Assembly (NCBI GenBank): GCA_012974475.1
Contig: JAAXQD010000183.1
Location: 1-13,970 of the forward strand
Source: Desulfobacterales bacterium
Lineage (GTDB): Bacteria > Desulfobacterota > Desulfobacteria > Desulfobacterales > UBA11574
DNA length: 13,970 bases
Reading direction: 5' to 3'
Shown here: positions 13,323 through 13,970 of the stretch, piece after piece
How the letters are laid out: the number at the start of each line of letters is the position of its first letter
Position numbering within the stretch: position 1 is the stretch's first letter
The notes under the pieces: model-generated
Database searches by the model: none
The model's input: the letters and a program-made list of their open reading frames with translations, nothing else
Told to the model about the DNA's origin: nothing
Program-made: the position numbers and the translations under genes

Positions 13323-13346
13323 TTTTTTATCCTTTTGGTATGTTAA

Positions 13347-13553
13347 TTATTCTTTCATACTGCATTCTTCATCCCATTCCGGACATGCTGTTTTCATATC
13401 GGTTTCATATTTAATCATGCAATCACCACATTCCATTTCAACATTCGGCACGTCACCGTACCTCTCTTTGATCTCTTCTGTGGACAGGTGGGAAACAGCA
13501 CTGCATCCGCATTGCGGACACGATGTTTCGACTTTATAACGTTTTTTCGTCAT
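13347..13553 (-). CDS. Small zinc-ribbon protein, unknown function (68 aa)
   Basis: I do not recognise a named function. C12-x2-C15 (CPQCGC) and C42-x2-C45 (CGDC) form a zinc-ribbon pattern around a charged middle, and C17, C57 and C64 are extra. The C-terminus is acidic (PEWDEECSMKE). The start at 13553 (MTKKRYKVE) has GGAGG six bases before it; a longer frame to 13745 would run through the sigma-54 promoter and is rejected. It is the first gene after that promoter and is followed 24 bases later by the diiron protein, so the two are probably co-transcribed and may work together. Confidence 0.8.
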   Translation of the reverse strand: MTKKRYKVETSCPQCGCSAVSHLSTEEIKERYGDVPNVEMECGDCMIKYETDMKTACPEWDEECSMKE

Positions 13554-13638
13554 GTTAAACCTCCATTGGCATCTGTTAAAGGTTGTTGAAAATTTACTGC
13601 GGATAAAAGAGACATGATTGATTTTTCTGTTAAATAAA

Positions 13639-13655
13639 TGCAATGCTCGTGCCAA
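13639..13655 (-). promoter_or_regulatory. Sigma-54 (-24/-12) promoter, perfect consensus
   Basis: The minus strand reads TTGGCACGAGCATTGCA, which satisfies every position of YTGGCACGRNNNTTGCW, including GG at -24 and GC at -12 with ten bases between them. It is followed by TTTATTT. A transcript would start near 13628 and reach the ATG at 13553 after a 75-base leader. Such promoters need RpoN and an AAA+ enhancer-binding activator, neither of which is encoded in this window. Confidence 0.78.
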
Positions 13656-13702
13656 GTATTTTGCAAATCTTTCATACGTGTTCAGGGGGTACACTCCGCC
13701 AA

Positions 13703-13734
13703 CCCGCCTGCCATGCAAGGCACGAGCGGGCAGG
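13703..13734. repeat. GC-rich palindromic repeat, second copy of CCCGCCTGCC
   Basis: CCCGCCTGCC at 13703-13712 is identical to the left arm at 11657-11666. CCTGCC (13707-13712) pairs with GGCAGG (13729-13734). The copy is less perfect than the one between rbr and dfx. It lies about 50 bases upstream of the sigma-54 promoter. Confidence 0.5.
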
Positions 13735-13940
13735 TATCGTTGCACGGGGAAGTGGTCCCGCTGAGCACGTATAATTTTTCTGCTTTAGGTTGGCACACTT
13801 ATTGTATTATTACTTAAATTGGCAATAAACGCAAACCAAGATGTCAGGGTAAACGCATTTAAATCCCAATAGAAAGAGAACGCTCCACGACGGCGCATAT
13901 CTCTTTACAACCGACTGAAACTTGTGCTTAAGCACCCGTA

Positions 13941-13957
13941 AGCCCGAGCCGTGCCAA
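13941..13957 (-). promoter_or_regulatory. Second, weaker sigma-54-like site
   Basis: The minus strand reads TTGGCACGGCTCGGGCT. The -24 element is perfect and the -12 GC is at the right spacing, but TT of the -12 element is GG. It lies 390 bases upstream of the nearest gene and just before a 12-bp palindrome, so it could drive a leader or small RNA, or be a chance match. Confidence 0.3.
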
Positions 13958-13970
13958 AGTTATAAAGAAC

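Larger units (their letters stand above)
13554..13970. other. Long non-coding region upstream of the zinc-ribbon/diiron pair
   Basis: The 417 bases up to the window edge hold no convincing gene. They contain a perfect sigma-54 promoter (13639-13655), a GC-rich palindromic repeat (13703-13734), an imperfect inverted repeat CGGGGA/TCCCG (13745-13760), a perfect 12-bp palindrome GTGCTTAAGCAC (13924-13935) and a second sigma-54-like site (13941-13957). The density of inverted repeats 50-120 bases upstream of the promoter is what one expects of enhancer sites for a sigma-54 activator, but none matches a motif I can name. Confidence 0.6.

Noticed and set aside
13790..13806. Plus-strand sigma-54-like site TTGGCACACTTATTGTA
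   Set aside because: Three mismatches including the -12 C, and no plus-strand gene follows before the window edge.
13785..13898. 37-codon minus-strand frame beginning MRRRGAFSFYW
   Set aside because: Too short, with a poor ribosome site and no family resemblance; left within the non-coding region.

Overview
The window reads as chromosomal DNA of an anaerobic, sulfate-reducing type bacterium of the Desulfobacterota (former Deltaproteobacteria, Desulfobacterales-like). This follows from the content: desulfoferrodoxin, rubrerythrin, a rubredoxin:oxygen oxidoreductase with rubredoxins, a CX4C type-2 rubredoxin, a triheme c7-type cytochrome, split YeeE/YedE proteins and a small siroheme protein with a ferredoxin domain. 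No rRNA, tRNA or CRISPR is visible. Every supported gene lies on the minus strand, so transcription runs from right to left.

From upstream (right) to downstream (left): (A) 13.97-12.85 kb holds a long non-coding region with a consensus-perfect sigma-54 (-24/-12) promoter, a small zinc-ribbon protein and a rubrerythrin-like diiron protein. (B) 12.7-9.8 kb holds a small unknown protein, rubrerythrin, superoxide reductase, ferritin, a small rubredoxin-like protein, a flavodoxin and another small zinc-ribbon protein. It is preceded by a one-mismatch sigma-54 site and a possible sigma-70 promoter overlapped by a PerR/Fur-like AT-rich box. (C) 9.5-3.2 kb holds cydA-cydB (cytochrome bd oxidase), a triheme cytochrome, an FMN-reductase/arsenate-reductase fusion, a two-CBS-domain protein, two rubredoxins, a flavodiiron oxygen reductase and a ferredoxin. 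(D) 2.9-0 kb holds a HEAT-repeat protein, two half-size YeeE/YedE sulfur-compound transporters and a siroheme/4Fe-4S reductase-like protein cut by the window edge.

Together A-C form a nearly complete oxygen-defence island. Membrane oxygen reduction (cytochrome bd), cytoplasmic oxygen reduction (rubredoxin to flavodiiron protein), superoxide reduction (desulfoferrodoxin), peroxide reduction (rubrerythrins), iron storage (ferritin) and the small electron carriers that feed them are all co-oriented. Block D looks like a separate module for importing and reducing a sulfur compound. A MITE-like element with terminal inverted repeats and an 8-bp target duplication sits exactly at the stop codon of the ferredoxin gene, between C and D.

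Most enzymes are recognisable. The least described parts are the apparent sigma-54 control of the oxygen-defence genes, the small Cys-rich proteins of unknown function, the FMN-reductase/ArsC fusion, the triheme cytochrome that seems one His ligand short, and the YeeE-YeeE-siroheme gene set.
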